This document shows, in pieces, positions 10,878-20,951 of a stretch of DNA of 64,000 nucleotides. Numbering within the stretch: the stretch's first letter is position 1; each line of letters begins with the position of its first letter. Below the pieces are notes generated by a model, which saw only the letters and a program-made list of their open reading frames with translations, made no database searches and was not told the origin of the DNA. Position numbers and translations under genes: made by a program. The stretch is from Prevotella sp. (GTDB taxonomy: Bacteria; Bacteroidota; Bacteroidia; Bacteroidales; Bacteroidaceae): assembly GCA_022779305.1 (NCBI GenBank), contig JALFSW010000071.1:1-64000 (forward strand), written 5' to 3'.

Positions 10878-12128
10878 ATGTATTTGAAGAAGATTGTTCA
10901 GAGTAAAACAGCTAGAGATGGTAGCATTTTTGCTTTTTTCTCTTTTCTAAATCAGGGATTGAATTTTTTCCTGTTAATTATATTGTCAAACTTCATTCTT
11001 CCTGATTCATATGGTAAACTGAATTTATTTACAACAGGATTGGGGATTGTCGGATATGTGGTTAATCTTTGTACATCAGGAATTATTAGTGTAAAGTATT
11101 TTAAGGTATCACGTAGAGTATTATCACAGTATGTTAGTGTCGTTTTATCGTGTACGGTTGGGGTTTCTATAATATTACTTGTGATAAGTACCATCTTCTA
11201 TCAACCCATTGCAAAGGTTTCTGGTATTGCTCCTCGTATGCAATGGGTATGTGTGTATCTTTGTGCTACATCTGTTGTATATAATATTTTACTAGATATA
11301 TATAGGTTTGAGGAGAAATCAATAAAGTATGGAATTATTACCACAGTATCGACAATAATCAATATTATTGCTTCATTATTGTTAGTAATTATATTTAAGC
11401 AAGATTGGTATGGTCGAGTAGAAGCTAATATGCTGGCTTCCACTTTTTTCCTTTTGCTAGGATTATATTTGTTTATTAAGAAACGATATTTGACAAGGTC
11501 TATAGGAACAAAAGCTATTTATAAAGAAACTGTTTTGTTTGGCCTACCTCTCATCCCTCATAGTGTTAATGGATGGCTAAGGCAGGGTTTGGATAGGTAT
11601 ATTATTAATGCACATTATACTTCATCCGCTGTTGGAATTTTCAGTTTTGCAATTAACTTTTCTTTTATTATTTATTCTGTGGGTGCTGCTTTTAATAAAT
11701 CTAATTCTGTATATATTTTTAAGTCATTATCTGAGAAGGATATAGATATAAAGGGGAAACTGCGAAAGCAAACGATTAATATGCTTAGTTTTTATTTGCT
11801 TTTTTCAATTGCTCTATTTATAGGTTGTTGGATTTTCATTCCATTTATATTCCCTTATTATAAAGATTCTATAATATATCTATTTCCATTATGTATGAGT
11901 ACTTTTTTTCAATGTGTCTATTTACAATTTTGTAATTTTCTATTTTACTATAAGAAGACGAAACAGCTTATGTATATGACAGTTAGTGTTTCTATGATTC
12001 ATCTGATCTTGTCTTTATTTTTGACTCAATATTCTGTGCTCTATACAGCATATATAAGTATGTTTTCTTCAGCTCTAGAGGCATTATTAGTTTATCAATA
12101 TTCAAGGAGACTCTTTAAATTTATTTGA
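10878..12128 (+). CDS. Wzx-type polysaccharide flippase
   Basis: A 416-residue integral membrane protein with about 12 hydrophobic segments. It begins with an amphipathic stretch and GSIFAFFSFLNQGLNFFLLIILSNFILPDSYG, the usual start of MOP-superfamily polysaccharide exporters, and has an amphipathic PLIPHSVNGWLRQGLDRYII midsection. It would flip undecaprenyl-linked repeat units across the inner membrane. The next reading frame starts 1 bp after its stop. A second flippase is at 40260. Confidence 0.88.
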   Translation: MYLKKIVQSKTARDGSIFAFFSFLNQGLNFFLLIILSNFILPDSYGKLNLFTTGLGIVGYVVNLCTSGIISVKYFKVSRRVLSQYVSVVLSCTVGVSIILLVISTIFYQPIAKVSGIAPRMQWVCVYLCATSVVYNILLDIYRFEEKSIKYGIITTVSTIINIIASLLLVIIFKQDWYGRVEANMLASTFFLLLGLYLFIKKRYLTRSIGTKAIYKETVLFGLPLIPHSVNGWLRQGLDRYIINAHYTSSAVGIFSFAINFSFIIYSVGAAFNKSNSVYIFKSLSEKDIDIKGKLRKQTINMLSFYLLFSIALFIGCWIFIPFIFPYYKDSIIYLFPLCMSTFFQCVYLQFCNFLFYYKKTKQLMYMTVSVSMIHLILSLFLTQYSVLYTAYISMFSSALEALLVYQYSRRLFKFI

Positions 12129-12129
12129 C

Positions 12130-12568
12130 ATGAGAGATAATACTCTTTCTGTATTAAAAGGGATAGGAATTTTATTAGTTGTTTTAGGGCATGTAGGGCT
12201 TGAAAATACGGAAGGCTGGAGTAAGGGGGTACATGACTTTATTTATATGTTCCATATGCCTCTCTTTTTTATAGCTAGTGGATACTTTTTTACTGCCTCG
12301 AATATAGATTTTAAATTTGATTTTTTTAAGAGGAAGATCAATAGTCTTTATATTCCATTTGTTAAATGGAGTCTTATTTTCTTGTTACTGCATAATGCTT
12401 TTTTTATTTTAGGTATTTTGAATGAAAATTATGGCTGGAAAGGTAATGGAACAAGGTATTATGATATAAGAACAATATTGGTTTCTATTATATTTCACAG
12501 TTAGTTTAATTTTATCTCTTCTTGCAGGTCGGCTTTTTGATAAAATGAGTTTTTTTAGATTAAAATAA
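12130..12568 (+). pseudogene. Acyltransferase-3 with internal deletion
   Basis: The first 124 codons encode a normal N-terminus: LSVLKGIGILLVVLGHVGL with the conserved His, then FHMPLFFIASGYFF. The frame stops at 12502-12504. Immediately after, a second frame reads SLILSLLAGRLFDKMSFFRLK and stops at 12568, which looks like the natural C-terminal helix and basic tail of the same family. More than half of the usual 340 residues is missing, so an internal deletion of roughly 600 bp fused the two ends out of frame. Confidence 0.75.
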
Positions 12569-12574
12569 TTATCT

Positions 12575-13360
12575 ATGGATGTATCAGTAGTGATTGTTAA
12601 TTATAATACTTTGGCATTAACCTCTGCATGTATCCAAAGTATCATTGATAATACAAAAGAAATTTCTTATGAAATAATATTGGTAGATAATGCTTCTACA
12701 GATGGCTCAAAAGAGCATTTTAAGAAAGATGATAGAGTTAGATACATCTATAGTCAGAAAAATGGTGGCTTCGGCTATGGAAATAATCTTGGAATGAAGG
12801 TTGCCAAAGGCAAGTATTTCTTTTTGCTAAATTCAGATACTATCCTACTCAATAATGCCATTAAAGAGTTTTATGAATATGCCGAAGCACATGATGAAAA
12901 AACTATTTATGGATGTTACCTTGTAGGTAAGGATGGTACTTATAGGAATTCTTTTTTCTTTTTTCCCGCATTTACAGTAAGAGATTTTATTTATCGGCAA
13001 TTTAAGACTCTGAATTATAAACCTGATTATTCTGTTAAGGCGGTAGAATGTGTGAGTGGTGCCGATATGTTCATTCCCCGTAAGGCTATAGAAGATGCTG
13101 GGATGTTTGATGAAAATATTTTCTTGTATGGAGAAGAAGGTGAACTTCAATATCGGATGATGAAAAAAGGTTATAGGCGAATGCTTATTACTTCGCCAAA
13201 AATTATTCATCTTGAAGGTGAAAGCTCTAATGGTATGGCGAGAAAGGCTTATGGATTAAGAAGCCATCTTTATATTCTTAAGAAGCATATGAATCCAATA
13301 ATTTATATTATGGCTCGACTTTTTTATAAATTTCGTTTATTGATTAATGAGATGTTGTGA
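12575..13360 (+). CDS. GT2 family glycosyltransferase
   Basis: A 261-residue cytoplasmic, membrane-associated GT-A enzyme. VSVVIVNYNTLALTSACIQSI opens the fold; IILVDNASTDGS, NGGFGYGNNLGM and FLLNSDT (DxD-equivalent) bind the nucleotide sugar; GADMFIPRKAIEDAGMFDENIFLYGEEGELQYRM holds the acceptor-side acidic motif. It belongs to the rhamnosyltransferase-like GT2 group. The hydrophobic C-terminus may touch the membrane. Donor and linkage cannot be read from the sequence. Confidence 0.9.
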   Translation: MDVSVVIVNYNTLALTSACIQSIIDNTKEISYEIILVDNASTDGSKEHFKKDDRVRYIYSQKNGGFGYGNNLGMKVAKGKYFFLLNSDTILLNNAIKEFYEYAEAHDEKTIYGCYLVGKDGTYRNSFFFFPAFTVRDFIYRQFKTLNYKPDYSVKAVECVSGADMFIPRKAIEDAGMFDENIFLYGEEGELQYRMMKKGYRRMLITSPKIIHLEGESSNGMARKAYGLRSHLYILKKHMNPIIYIMARLFYKFRLLINEML

Positions 13361-13422
13361 TTCTAAGTTATAGTAAAATGGTAAAGATATGATAAATTCA
13401 TTTTAATTATATACAAATAGTT

Positions 13423-14490
13423 ATGATAATACGAAGTAAGGCTCCGTTAAGATTAGGCTTAGCAGGGGGAGGGTCTGATGTTTCTCCATATAGTGATATA
13501 TATGGGGGGCTTGTTTTGAATGCTACTATTAATCTTTATGCATATTGTACAATAGAAGAAACATATGATGGTAAAATTTACATTCATGCATATGATGCAG
13601 AATGTTATGAAGTGTATGATTCTGTAAAAGTTCTAGATATAGATGGGGAAGCCATACTCATTAAAGGAGTGTATAATAGGATTATCAAGGATTATGATTT
13701 ATGTCCATTGTCTTTCAAAATAACGACATATAACGATGCACCTGCAGGTTCCGGCTTAGGGACATCATCAACAATGGTAGTATGCATATTGAAAGCATTC
13801 ATAGAATGGCTTGGGTTGCCACTTGGAGATTATGAACTTGCTCGACTTGCCTATGAGATAGAGCGCAAAGATTTGGGACTTTCTGGAGGAAAACAGGATC
13901 AATATGCAGCAGCTTTCGGCGGATTTAACTATATGGAGTTTTTGAAAGATGATATGGTTATAGTTAATCCATTGAAAATAAAAAGATGGGTTACAGATGA
14001 ATTAGAATCATCTATGTTACTCTATTTTACAGGAGCGTCAAGAAGTAGTGCTGAAATTATTGATGAACAAAAGAAAAGTACTTCACAGGGAGAAAATGAA
14101 GCCGTTAAAGCCATGCATCGAATAAAGCAGAACACAATTGATATAAAACTTGCCCTTCTTAAAGGTGACATAGACGCTTTTGCTGATATTGTCAAAGAGG
14201 GATGGGAGAATAAGAAACGTATGGCAGATCATATAACTAATCCGCTGATAGATGAAGCTATGAATACTGCAATTTCTCATGGTGCTAAGGCTGGTAAAGT
14301 CTCTGGAGCCGGTGGTGGTGGCTTTGTGATGTTTGTTGTTGATCCGGTTAGAAAGAAAGAAGTTGAAACAGCCTTAAAACAACTTGATGGCTTTGTGATG
14401 CCTTTTACTTTTTGTGAAGGTGGTGCTCATGGTTGGAAAATATATGATTCTGATAAAGTTGAGTTTTTGAAAAAACATCAATATAAGTAA
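13423..14490 (+). CDS. hddA: D-glycero-D-manno-heptose 7-phosphate kinase
   Basis: A 355-residue GHMP kinase. It starts IIRSKAPLRLGLAGGGSDVSPYSDIYGG, the HddA signature, with the ATP-binding loop DAPAGSGLGTSSTMVV at residues 106-121 and the C-terminal motif GKVSGAGGGGFVMF. It phosphorylates heptose 7-phosphate at C1 in the GDP-heptose route. gmhA and the hddC-gmhB fusion follow directly, completing the pathway. A fucokinase-type GHMP kinase is the alternative, but the neighbours argue for heptose. Confidence 0.93.
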   Translation: MIIRSKAPLRLGLAGGGSDVSPYSDIYGGLVLNATINLYAYCTIEETYDGKIYIHAYDAECYEVYDSVKVLDIDGEAILIKGVYNRIIKDYDLCPLSFKITTYNDAPAGSGLGTSSTMVVCILKAFIEWLGLPLGDYELARLAYEIERKDLGLSGGKQDQYAAAFGGFNYMEFLKDDMVIVNPLKIKRWVTDELESSMLLYFTGASRSSAEIIDEQKKSTSQGENEAVKAMHRIKQNTIDIKLALLKGDIDAFADIVKEGWENKKRMADHITNPLIDEAMNTAISHGAKAGKVSGAGGGGFVMFVVDPVRKKEVETALKQLDGFVMPFTFCEGGAHGWKIYDSDKVEFLKKHQYK

Positions 14491-14525
14491 TATTTTGTGT
14501 CCTAATTAAATAAATAAGAAACATT

Positions 14526-15188
14526 GTGGATTTAAGTATTAGTAGGTATATAGATTCCTTGATAGATCGATATCCATGTATGGAGGAGTGTAAGGAACAG
14601 ATAATTCAAGCTTATGAGATTTTGAGAAGTAGCTATAGTAATGGTAAAAAATTGTTAGTTTGTGGTAATGGTGGTTCTGCTTCCGATTCTGAACATATTG
14701 TAGGTGAATTGATGAAGGGTTTTAAATTAAAGCGTGAGGTACAGACAGAACAAGTAGCAGCCTTAAAACGTATTGATTTAGAGATGGGAACATTTCTTGC
14801 TGCCAATCTTCAAGGAGCCTTGCCTGCAATTACTCTTACAGCCCATTCCTCTTTAACAACTGCATTTATGAATGATTGTGATCCTGTGTTAGTTTTTGCT
14901 CAGCAAGTAAATGGATATGGAAACATAGGTGATGTGTTTCTTGGCATATCAACTTCTGGTAATAGCCAAAATGTACTTTATGCTGCGGTTACAGCCAAAG
15001 CTCAAGGTTTAAAGGTTATAGGATTAACAGGAGAAAGGAAGAATAAGTTAGAAGATTTTTGTGATATATGTATCAAAGTCCCAGCAATAGAAACATATAA
15101 AATACAAGAGTTACATTTGCCTGTATATCATTGTTTGTGTTTGATGCTCGAAGAATTTTTCTTTGGTGGAGCAAGAAGTAATAGATAA
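14526..15188 (+). CDS. gmhA: Sedoheptulose-7-phosphate isomerase (GmhA)
   Basis: A 220-residue SIS-domain isomerase that makes D-glycero-D-manno-heptose 7-phosphate. CGNGGSASDSEHIVGELMKGFKL is the classical GmhA motif, and GISTSGNSQNVLYAA and GLTGERKNKL complete the sugar-phosphate site. Near the C-terminus, KIQELHLPVYHCLCLMLEE carries the conserved HxxxH-type metal motif. It is slightly longer than the 190-residue enterobacterial form because of an insert near residues 70-85. The start is GTG. Confidence 0.93.
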   Translation: MDLSISRYIDSLIDRYPCMEECKEQIIQAYEILRSSYSNGKKLLVCGNGGSASDSEHIVGELMKGFKLKREVQTEQVAALKRIDLEMGTFLAANLQGALPAITLTAHSSLTTAFMNDCDPVLVFAQQVNGYGNIGDVFLGISTSGNSQNVLYAAVTAKAQGLKVIGLTGERKNKLEDFCDICIKVPAIETYKIQELHLPVYHCLCLMLEEFFFGGARSNR

Positions 15189-15200
15189 TTTTGTTTCAGT

Positions 15201-16475
15201 ATGAAGACAATAATAATGGCCGGAGGGAGAGGTTCTCGTATTTCTCAGTTATTTCCTAATATACCTAAACCACTTATACCTATTGGTGGTATTCCTATTT
15301 TAGAAAGGGAAATATGCTCTCTTTCTTTGCAAGGATTTAGGGATATTATCCTTACTGTGGGCTATCTTGCGGACAATATCATCAGATACTTCGGAAATGG
15401 AGAGCGATTAGGAGTAAAGATAGATTATTTTGTAGAAGATGTTCCATTAGGTAATGCCGGGGCTTTATTTAAACTTCGTGATAAAATAGGTACAGAGCCT
15501 TTCCTCTTACTTAACGCTGATGCTGCTTTTGATATTGATTTTAATCGTATGCTTAGCTTTCATAGGCTGCATGGTGCTATGGTTTCACTTTTTACACATC
15601 CTAATTCTCATCCATATGATAGTGGACTTATTGTTGCAGATAAGGATAATAAGGTGGAGAAATGGCTTAGTAAGGAAGATGAGAGACCTATATGGTATGT
15701 TAATAGGGTAAATGCGGGATTACATATCATTGAGCCTAAAGTTTTGGATATTTTAGCTGATAAAATTGATTTATCACAAAAAATAGACTTGGATAGACAA
15801 GTTCTCAAGCCTTTGTGTGGAACAGGTATGATGTATTGTTATGATAGTCCTGAATATGTTAAGGATATGGGTACACCAGAGAGATTTCATCAAGTAGAAA
15901 ATGATTATATTAAAGGAATTATCAATGCAAAGAATCTCAATCAGAAACAAAAAGCAATATTTCTTGATAGGGATGGAGTAATTAATAAATATGTAGGTTT
16001 CTTGCGTAATATTGATGATTTCGAGTTGATAGATGGAGTAATTAAAGCGATAGAATATATCAATAAGAGCGGATATCTTGCTATTGTTGTTACAAATCAG
16101 CCTGTAATTGCTCGAGGTGAGATATCATGGGAACAGCTAGATGAAATCCATAAGAAAATGTCAACTCTTCTTGGTAAAGAAGGCACATATATAGATGGCA
16201 TTTATATATGTCCCCATCATCCTGATAAGGGATTCAAAGGAGAACGACTTGCATATAAATTGGATTGTGATTGTAGAAAACCAAAACCGGGAATGCTCTT
16301 AAAGGCTATAGAAGATTTTAATATTGATATTGCACAGTCTTATATGATTGGTGATAGCGATAGCGATGTTGCTGCAGGTCAAAATGCAGGTTGTTTAGCA
16401 AGTTTTAAAATAGAAACTAATAAACCTAATGCTCTGTTGAATATAGTTTCCAAGTGTTTAGAAAGTTATTCATAG
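15201..16475 (+). CDS. Bifunctional heptose 1-phosphate guanylyltransferase / heptose 1,7-bisphosphatase (HddC-GmhB fusion)
   Basis: A 424-residue fusion. Residues 1-235 are a nucleotidyltransferase (IIMAGGRGSRISQLFPNIPKPLIPIGG; LLLNADAAFD) of the HddC type, which activates heptose 1-phosphate as the GDP sugar. Residues 250-424 are a HAD phosphatase (IFLDRDGVINKYVGFL; VVTNQPVIARGE; CPHHPDKG with CDCRKPKPGM zinc-site cysteines; MIGDSDSDVAAGQNAG) of the GmhB type. With hddA and gmhA this gives all four activities for GDP-D-glycero-D-manno-heptose in three consecutive genes. In the better-known pathways the two activities are separate proteins. Confidence 0.92.
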   Translation: MKTIIMAGGRGSRISQLFPNIPKPLIPIGGIPILEREICSLSLQGFRDIILTVGYLADNIIRYFGNGERLGVKIDYFVEDVPLGNAGALFKLRDKIGTEPFLLLNADAAFDIDFNRMLSFHRLHGAMVSLFTHPNSHPYDSGLIVADKDNKVEKWLSKEDERPIWYVNRVNAGLHIIEPKVLDILADKIDLSQKIDLDRQVLKPLCGTGMMYCYDSPEYVKDMGTPERFHQVENDYIKGIINAKNLNQKQKAIFLDRDGVINKYVGFLRNIDDFELIDGVIKAIEYINKSGYLAIVVTNQPVIARGEISWEQLDEIHKKMSTLLGKEGTYIDGIYICPHHPDKGFKGERLAYKLDCDCRKPKPGMLLKAIEDFNIDIAQSYMIGDSDSDVAAGQNAGCLASFKIETNKPNALLNIVSKCLESYS

Positions 16476-16514
16476 TTTTATATATACTGTTTAATATTAT
16501 TCTTCAGTACAAAT

Positions 16515-17783
16515 ATGAAAATTGTCTTTATTACTCCAGTAATACCTTATAAAGAGAATTTGGGTGGTCCGAGTGCCCATCCATATCATTTGATGATAGA
16601 GCGTCCAAATGAAATAGATATAACAATATATAGTTTTAATGATAATAATCTGCCTACAAATGTAATCTCTGAAGTAGAGAAAGAGCTGAACGTAAAAATA
16701 AAGTTGTTGGAAACTCCTAAATGGATAAAGTGGCTTTTAAAATTCCATTTAACCTTTATTCGTTTATTATTGAGATATCCGATAAATTATTATAAAAAAC
16801 TTGATAAGAGAGCTATCGCAAGTATTAATGCCGAGCAACCAGATTTAATTTGGGGATATAGTCAGGAGTTCTCTAAGATATTAAATCAATTTAAGGACTA
16901 CAAAAGGCTACACACAGTACCTGATAGTTATTGTTTACATTGGTATCGTAGATTAGGAACAAGATTTACAGTATCTCACTATAGAGAATTTGTTAGTGTT
17001 GTAATAAACTACATTAAATATATTCGTTTGGAAAGTTCATATGATACGAGTTCAAATATTGTATATCATTTTGTTGGAGATGCTGATAGAAAATTTGCGT
17101 TGGAAATGAATCCTTCTATGAATGCCCATTTTATTCATCATCCTCATTATGATATAAAAGAGATAGGTAGCAGAAGGTTTCATCAACCTAAAATAAAGTT
17201 GCTTCTCACAGGAAGGTATGATCTGTACTCTTATGAAGCAACTGATGAATTGTTTAATGCTCTAGCCCAATTAGATTCCAAGGCTAAATTATACCTGAAA
17301 GAACATTACGAATTTACTATATTAGGTAAAGGTTGGAAAGATAAGGCGCTTGAGTTAGAGAAAGCGGGTTATACTATTAATTTGATAGAATTTATTCCGG
17401 ATTATATTGAGGAAATAATAAAGTATGATATTCAGCTTAATCCGATATCTGTCGGCACAGGTACCAAAGGTAAAGTCCTGGATGCTATCTCAAATGGTCT
17501 TCTTGAGATTGGGACAAAATATGCTTTGGAAAATATTAATGCTTTACAAATTAGTGCATCCCAAATTCTTGGAGGGTTAAAAAATGAAATAAAGGCAGGT
17601 TCAATTGTTTATAAACACCCACAGGAACTTATTGATTTGTTGCTATTTATTCCTAATAATATTGAGTGGTTCGAAGAGATGGCTATAAATGGACAAAAAA
17701 GTGTTCTTTTGAATCACAGTAGGGCAAAAGTTTCTCAACAAGTTTTTCATTTATATGATAAGCTTGTAAAACTTACAAAGTAG
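16515..17783 (+). CDS. Putative glycosyltransferase (GT4-like, GT-B fold)
   Basis: A 422-residue protein beginning MKIVFITPVIPYKENLGGPSAH, the usual start of a GT-B enzyme. It has a midsection KLLLTGRYDLYSYEATDEL and a C-terminal half with FTILGKGWKDKALEL, IEFIPDYIEEIIKYDIQLNPISVGTGTKGKVLDAISNGL, the donor-site region of GT4-like enzymes. No close family could be named. Placed after the GDP-heptose genes, it is a candidate heptosyltransferase, but position is the only argument. Confidence 0.75.
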   Translation: MKIVFITPVIPYKENLGGPSAHPYHLMIERPNEIDITIYSFNDNNLPTNVISEVEKELNVKIKLLETPKWIKWLLKFHLTFIRLLLRYPINYYKKLDKRAIASINAEQPDLIWGYSQEFSKILNQFKDYKRLHTVPDSYCLHWYRRLGTRFTVSHYREFVSVVINYIKYIRLESSYDTSSNIVYHFVGDADRKFALEMNPSMNAHFIHHPHYDIKEIGSRRFHQPKIKLLLTGRYDLYSYEATDELFNALAQLDSKAKLYLKEHYEFTILGKGWKDKALELEKAGYTINLIEFIPDYIEEIIKYDIQLNPISVGTGTKGKVLDAISNGLLEIGTKYALENINALQISASQILGGLKNEIKAGSIVYKHPQELIDLLLFIPNNIEWFEEMAINGQKSVLLNHSRAKVSQQVFHLYDKLVKLTK

Positions 17784-17825
17784 TTGATGTCCTTCTTTAT
17801 GTATGACAAAATTTCTATGTAAACG

Positions 17826-19025
17826 ATGTGGTTATATTTAATTATTTTTTTTATTCCAGTACTGTTTTACTACAATGGCTCTGCAATCAGACAGAAACAG
17901 ACAATATTTCTTGCCTGTTTCTTATTTTTTCTTGCTGTTTTTGTCGGTATTTCTGATATGCTTGGTGGATATGATCGGTATATTTATGGGGAAGTATTTG
18001 ACACCATAGCCGATATTACAACTCGTAAAGGTAATTATATCACTTCTGGATCTTTCTTATTCTTCAATGGGGAATATGGGTATTCACTCTTAAATATTCT
18101 AATTTCTTTTATTACAGAAAATAGGTATATATTCATATTAGCAATAACAATAATCATCTATTTATGCCTATTCCTTTCATTAAAGAAATATGCCGAAAAC
18201 TATCCTTTTGCTCTTATCTTATTCTTAGGTCTTTGGTTTTTCTTTAGTTTTACGTATCTTCGACAAGTTTTAGGAGCAACAATAGTATGGTTAAGTATTC
18301 AGTATATTATTGATCGTAAACTATGGAAATTTTTAGCAGTAATGTTTATTGGTTTTTCAATGCATAACTCTGCTATTATATTTTTGCCAATGTATTTTAT
18401 CCCCATAAAGAAATATTCGCCCAAAACTATTATTGGGATAGCTCTTATATTAGTGGTAATTGGTGCATCTCCATTACCCAATATATTATTTCAATTTTAT
18501 GGAGATGCAGCGGTGATAGAGCGTAATAATGAATATAATGCTAGTGGAGGATTGAGAATTGCATACATCTTGGAATCTTTTCTCTTTTTATATTTTATAA
18601 TTAGGTATTATAAGACTATTTCAGAGACTAAACAAAATTTAGTTTTACTCAATATGGCAATTATGTTTTGTTTTATTCTGATATTTTTTATTCGTTCTGA
18701 AAATGGTGGGCGATTGAGTTGGTACTATATCTTTGGTATCATAACAACCTTAACTCATATTTGTTGTCAAAAGAAAAGAAGCCATCATCATTTGCCTATA
18801 ATATTTATGGGAGTATGTTTGTTTTTGTTTATAAGAGTGTATAACGGATGGCAATTCTATCTCAATCTATACCCTTACAAAACATTTCTTACAGATGGAT
18901 TTCGTAAAGGTGACTATAGTTGGGAACGCTATGAATATGATCATAATTATGACCATGATAAATTTTATAGAGCACTTTTCCGTTTAAATTTTAATTTTAA
19001 TGGGTTAAAAAATAATGGAGATTAG
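17826..19025 (+). CDS. EpsG-family polysaccharide polymerase (Wzy-like)
   Basis: A 399-residue membrane protein with about 10 hydrophobic segments. FVGISDMLGGYDRYIYGEVFD after the second segment and GYSLLNILISFIT plus FTYLRQVLGATIVWLSIQYI are hallmarks of the EpsG family. FSMHNSAIIFLPMYFI carries the conserved His in the HxSA motif. It likely polymerises the repeat unit on the periplasmic side. It overlaps the next gene by 11 bp. Very AT-rich. Confidence 0.85.
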   Translation: MWLYLIIFFIPVLFYYNGSAIRQKQTIFLACFLFFLAVFVGISDMLGGYDRYIYGEVFDTIADITTRKGNYITSGSFLFFNGEYGYSLLNILISFITENRYIFILAITIIIYLCLFLSLKKYAENYPFALILFLGLWFFFSFTYLRQVLGATIVWLSIQYIIDRKLWKFLAVMFIGFSMHNSAIIFLPMYFIPIKKYSPKTIIGIALILVVIGASPLPNILFQFYGDAAVIERNNEYNASGGLRIAYILESFLFLYFIIRYYKTISETKQNLVLLNMAIMFCFILIFFIRSENGGRLSWYYIFGIITTLTHICCQKKRSHHHLPIIFMGVCLFLFIRVYNGWQFYLNLYPYKTFLTDGFRKGDYSWERYEYDHNYDHDKFYRALFRLNFNFNGLKNNGD

Positions 19026-20070
19026 ACTTTCAAATTTTGAATTATTAAGACTAGTAGCGATGACTATGGTTCTTGTGATTCATGTCTTTATAGGTATAAG
19101 TAGACCTAGCCAAGCAGATACATTTAATTTTCCGTTGCAATCGCTATCTTTCTATGCTGTTAATGCCTTTACTATTATTTGTGTAAATTTATTTATCTTG
19201 ATTTCTGGATGGTTCGGTATTAATTTAAAATTAGCTAAACTAGGAGAACTTATTTTTCAAGTTTTATTTTTTAGTACACTGATATTTTTTTCTTTGGCAT
19301 TATATTGTCCAGAAAAATATTTTAATGTGGAATCACTATCAACGATATTTATGCTTAATAGTAATGATTATTGGTTTGTTAAAGCTTATATTGGTCTATG
19401 TCTATTTTCACCAATACTGAACTTATTTATAAGTCATATAGATAGAAATCAATACAAACTTATATTATTCCTGTTGTTTGGATTACAAACTATATATGGA
19501 TGGTTGAGTATTGATGGAGCAAATTGGATTGCTGGAGGATATTCTGTATATTCCTTTATCTGTTTATATTTACTTGCTAGATATGCTAAATTATATGGTT
19601 GTCAAATAAGAATACGGAGAATAGCTATTTGTAATATACCAATAAAAATCTACATTTCAATATTTTGTTTGATAGTATTGACTTTAACACTAGCAGCTTA
19701 TTTTCTTACATGGTTAGGATTACCATTTGAAGGGCGTCTTTTTACATATACAAATCCTTTGGTTGTTTTAGAATCTTTAGTGTTTCTTTGTATTTTTAAA
19801 AATTTTCATTTGCAAAACAAATGGATAAATAAAATAGCGCTATCAAGTATGGCTATTTATCTTCTACATGGTAACGAGTTGATCTTGCGTCCGATGTACT
19901 CGGCATGTGTACAATATATATATAACAATTATGATGGGGTGACTTTTATATTCTATTTAACCATTTTTCTTCTGTCTATCGCAGTCCTAGCTCTTCTGCT
20001 TGATCAGATAAGGCTGTACATATATCATCTATTATTCCATAAACGTCATGACATTTACTCAAATGGATAA
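19015..20070 (+). CDS. O-acyltransferase (acyltransferase-3 family), intact
   Basis: A 351-residue membrane protein with about 10 transmembrane segments. ELLRLVAMTMVLVIHVFIG has the conserved His; VNLFILISGWFGI and SSMAIYLLHGNELILRP are typical of this family. It would add an acetyl or related group to the exported glycan. Of the four acyltransferase-3 genes in this locus it is the only one with an uninterrupted frame. It overlaps EpsG upstream and the GT2 gene downstream. Confidence 0.88.
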   Translation: MEIRLSNFELLRLVAMTMVLVIHVFIGISRPSQADTFNFPLQSLSFYAVNAFTIICVNLFILISGWFGINLKLAKLGELIFQVLFFSTLIFFSLALYCPEKYFNVESLSTIFMLNSNDYWFVKAYIGLCLFSPILNLFISHIDRNQYKLILFLLFGLQTIYGWLSIDGANWIAGGYSVYSFICLYLLARYAKLYGCQIRIRRIAICNIPIKIYISIFCLIVLTLTLAAYFLTWLGLPFEGRLFTYTNPLVVLESLVFLCIFKNFHLQNKWINKIALSSMAIYLLHGNELILRPMYSACVQYIYNNYDGVTFIFYLTIFLLSIAVLALLLDQIRLYIYHLLFHKRHDIYSNG

Positions 20071-20950
20071 TACTATAACAGTTTTTACCCCATCATACAA
20101 TCGTGCAAATCTATTACCTCGTCTCTTTGAGAGTCTAAAGAACCAGACTTTTAAGAACTTTGAATGGCTGATAGTTGATGATGGGTCTACTGATGATACA
20201 GAAGAGGTTATCAACTTATTTAAGAAAAATAATACAGATTTTCCTATTATATACTTCAAAAAAGAAAATGGAGGAAAGCACACGGCTATTAATCGAGGTG
20301 TAAAGGAAGCAAGGGGGGAGTTATTTTTTATTGCAGACAGCGATGACAGATTGCCATATAATGCATTAGAATTAGTTTTGCAAGAATTTTCCAAAGTTAA
20401 GTCAGACGTGACGATAGGAGGTATTGCAGGTTTAGATATGGATAGTCATACGAGAGAAATTATAGGAGGAGGGATACGGTTTTCACAAATGCAATGCAAT
20501 GCAATGGAGATAAGATATAAGTATGGAATAAAAGGAGATCTTAAAGAAGTTTTTCGTACAAGTGCATTGAGAGAATTTCCTTTCCCAGAAATTGAAGGAG
20601 AAAGATTTTGTCCAGAACAATTAATTTGGTTTCGTATTGCACAAAAATATAAACTTCATTACTTTAATAAAGTTATATACAATGTTGAATACTTAGAAGA
20701 TGGTCTGACCAAAAGAATTACTAAAGCAAGAATGAATAGTCCTATTGCCACAATAATGACTTATGCAGAAATGCTTGATTACTCTGTTCCGTTAAAAGCT
20801 AAGATAAAAGCTGCTATTAACTATTGGAGATTCCGTTTTTGCTCTGATAAAAAAGACATTCCTTACATTAAATGGTTTTGGTTTTTTCTCAAACCATTAG
20901 GTTGGCTTATGCACCAAAGAGATTTGTATAAAATTAATTCTCAAGGATAG
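20063..20950 (+). CDS. GT2 family glycosyltransferase
   Basis: A GT-A fold enzyme of about 295 residues. ITVFTPSYNRANLLPRLFESLKNQTFKNFEWLIVDDGSTDDTEE is a textbook GT2 start, followed by NGGKHTAINRGVKEARGELFFIADSDDRLP with its SDD metal motif. The start at 20063 (MDNTITVF) fits the family better than an upstream ATG at 20048, and leaves an 8-bp overlap with the acyltransferase. It is the last gene of the AT-rich block; the next, 1 bp later, has a more even composition. Confidence 0.9.
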   Translation: MDNTITVFTPSYNRANLLPRLFESLKNQTFKNFEWLIVDDGSTDDTEEVINLFKKNNTDFPIIYFKKENGGKHTAINRGVKEARGELFFIADSDDRLPYNALELVLQEFSKVKSDVTIGGIAGLDMDSHTREIIGGGIRFSQMQCNAMEIRYKYGIKGDLKEVFRTSALREFPFPEIEGERFCPEQLIWFRIAQKYKLHYFNKVIYNVEYLEDGLTKRITKARMNSPIATIMTYAEMLDYSVPLKAKIKAAINYWRFRFCSDKKDIPYIKWFWFFLKPLGWLMHQRDLYKINSQG

Positions 20951-20951
20951 T

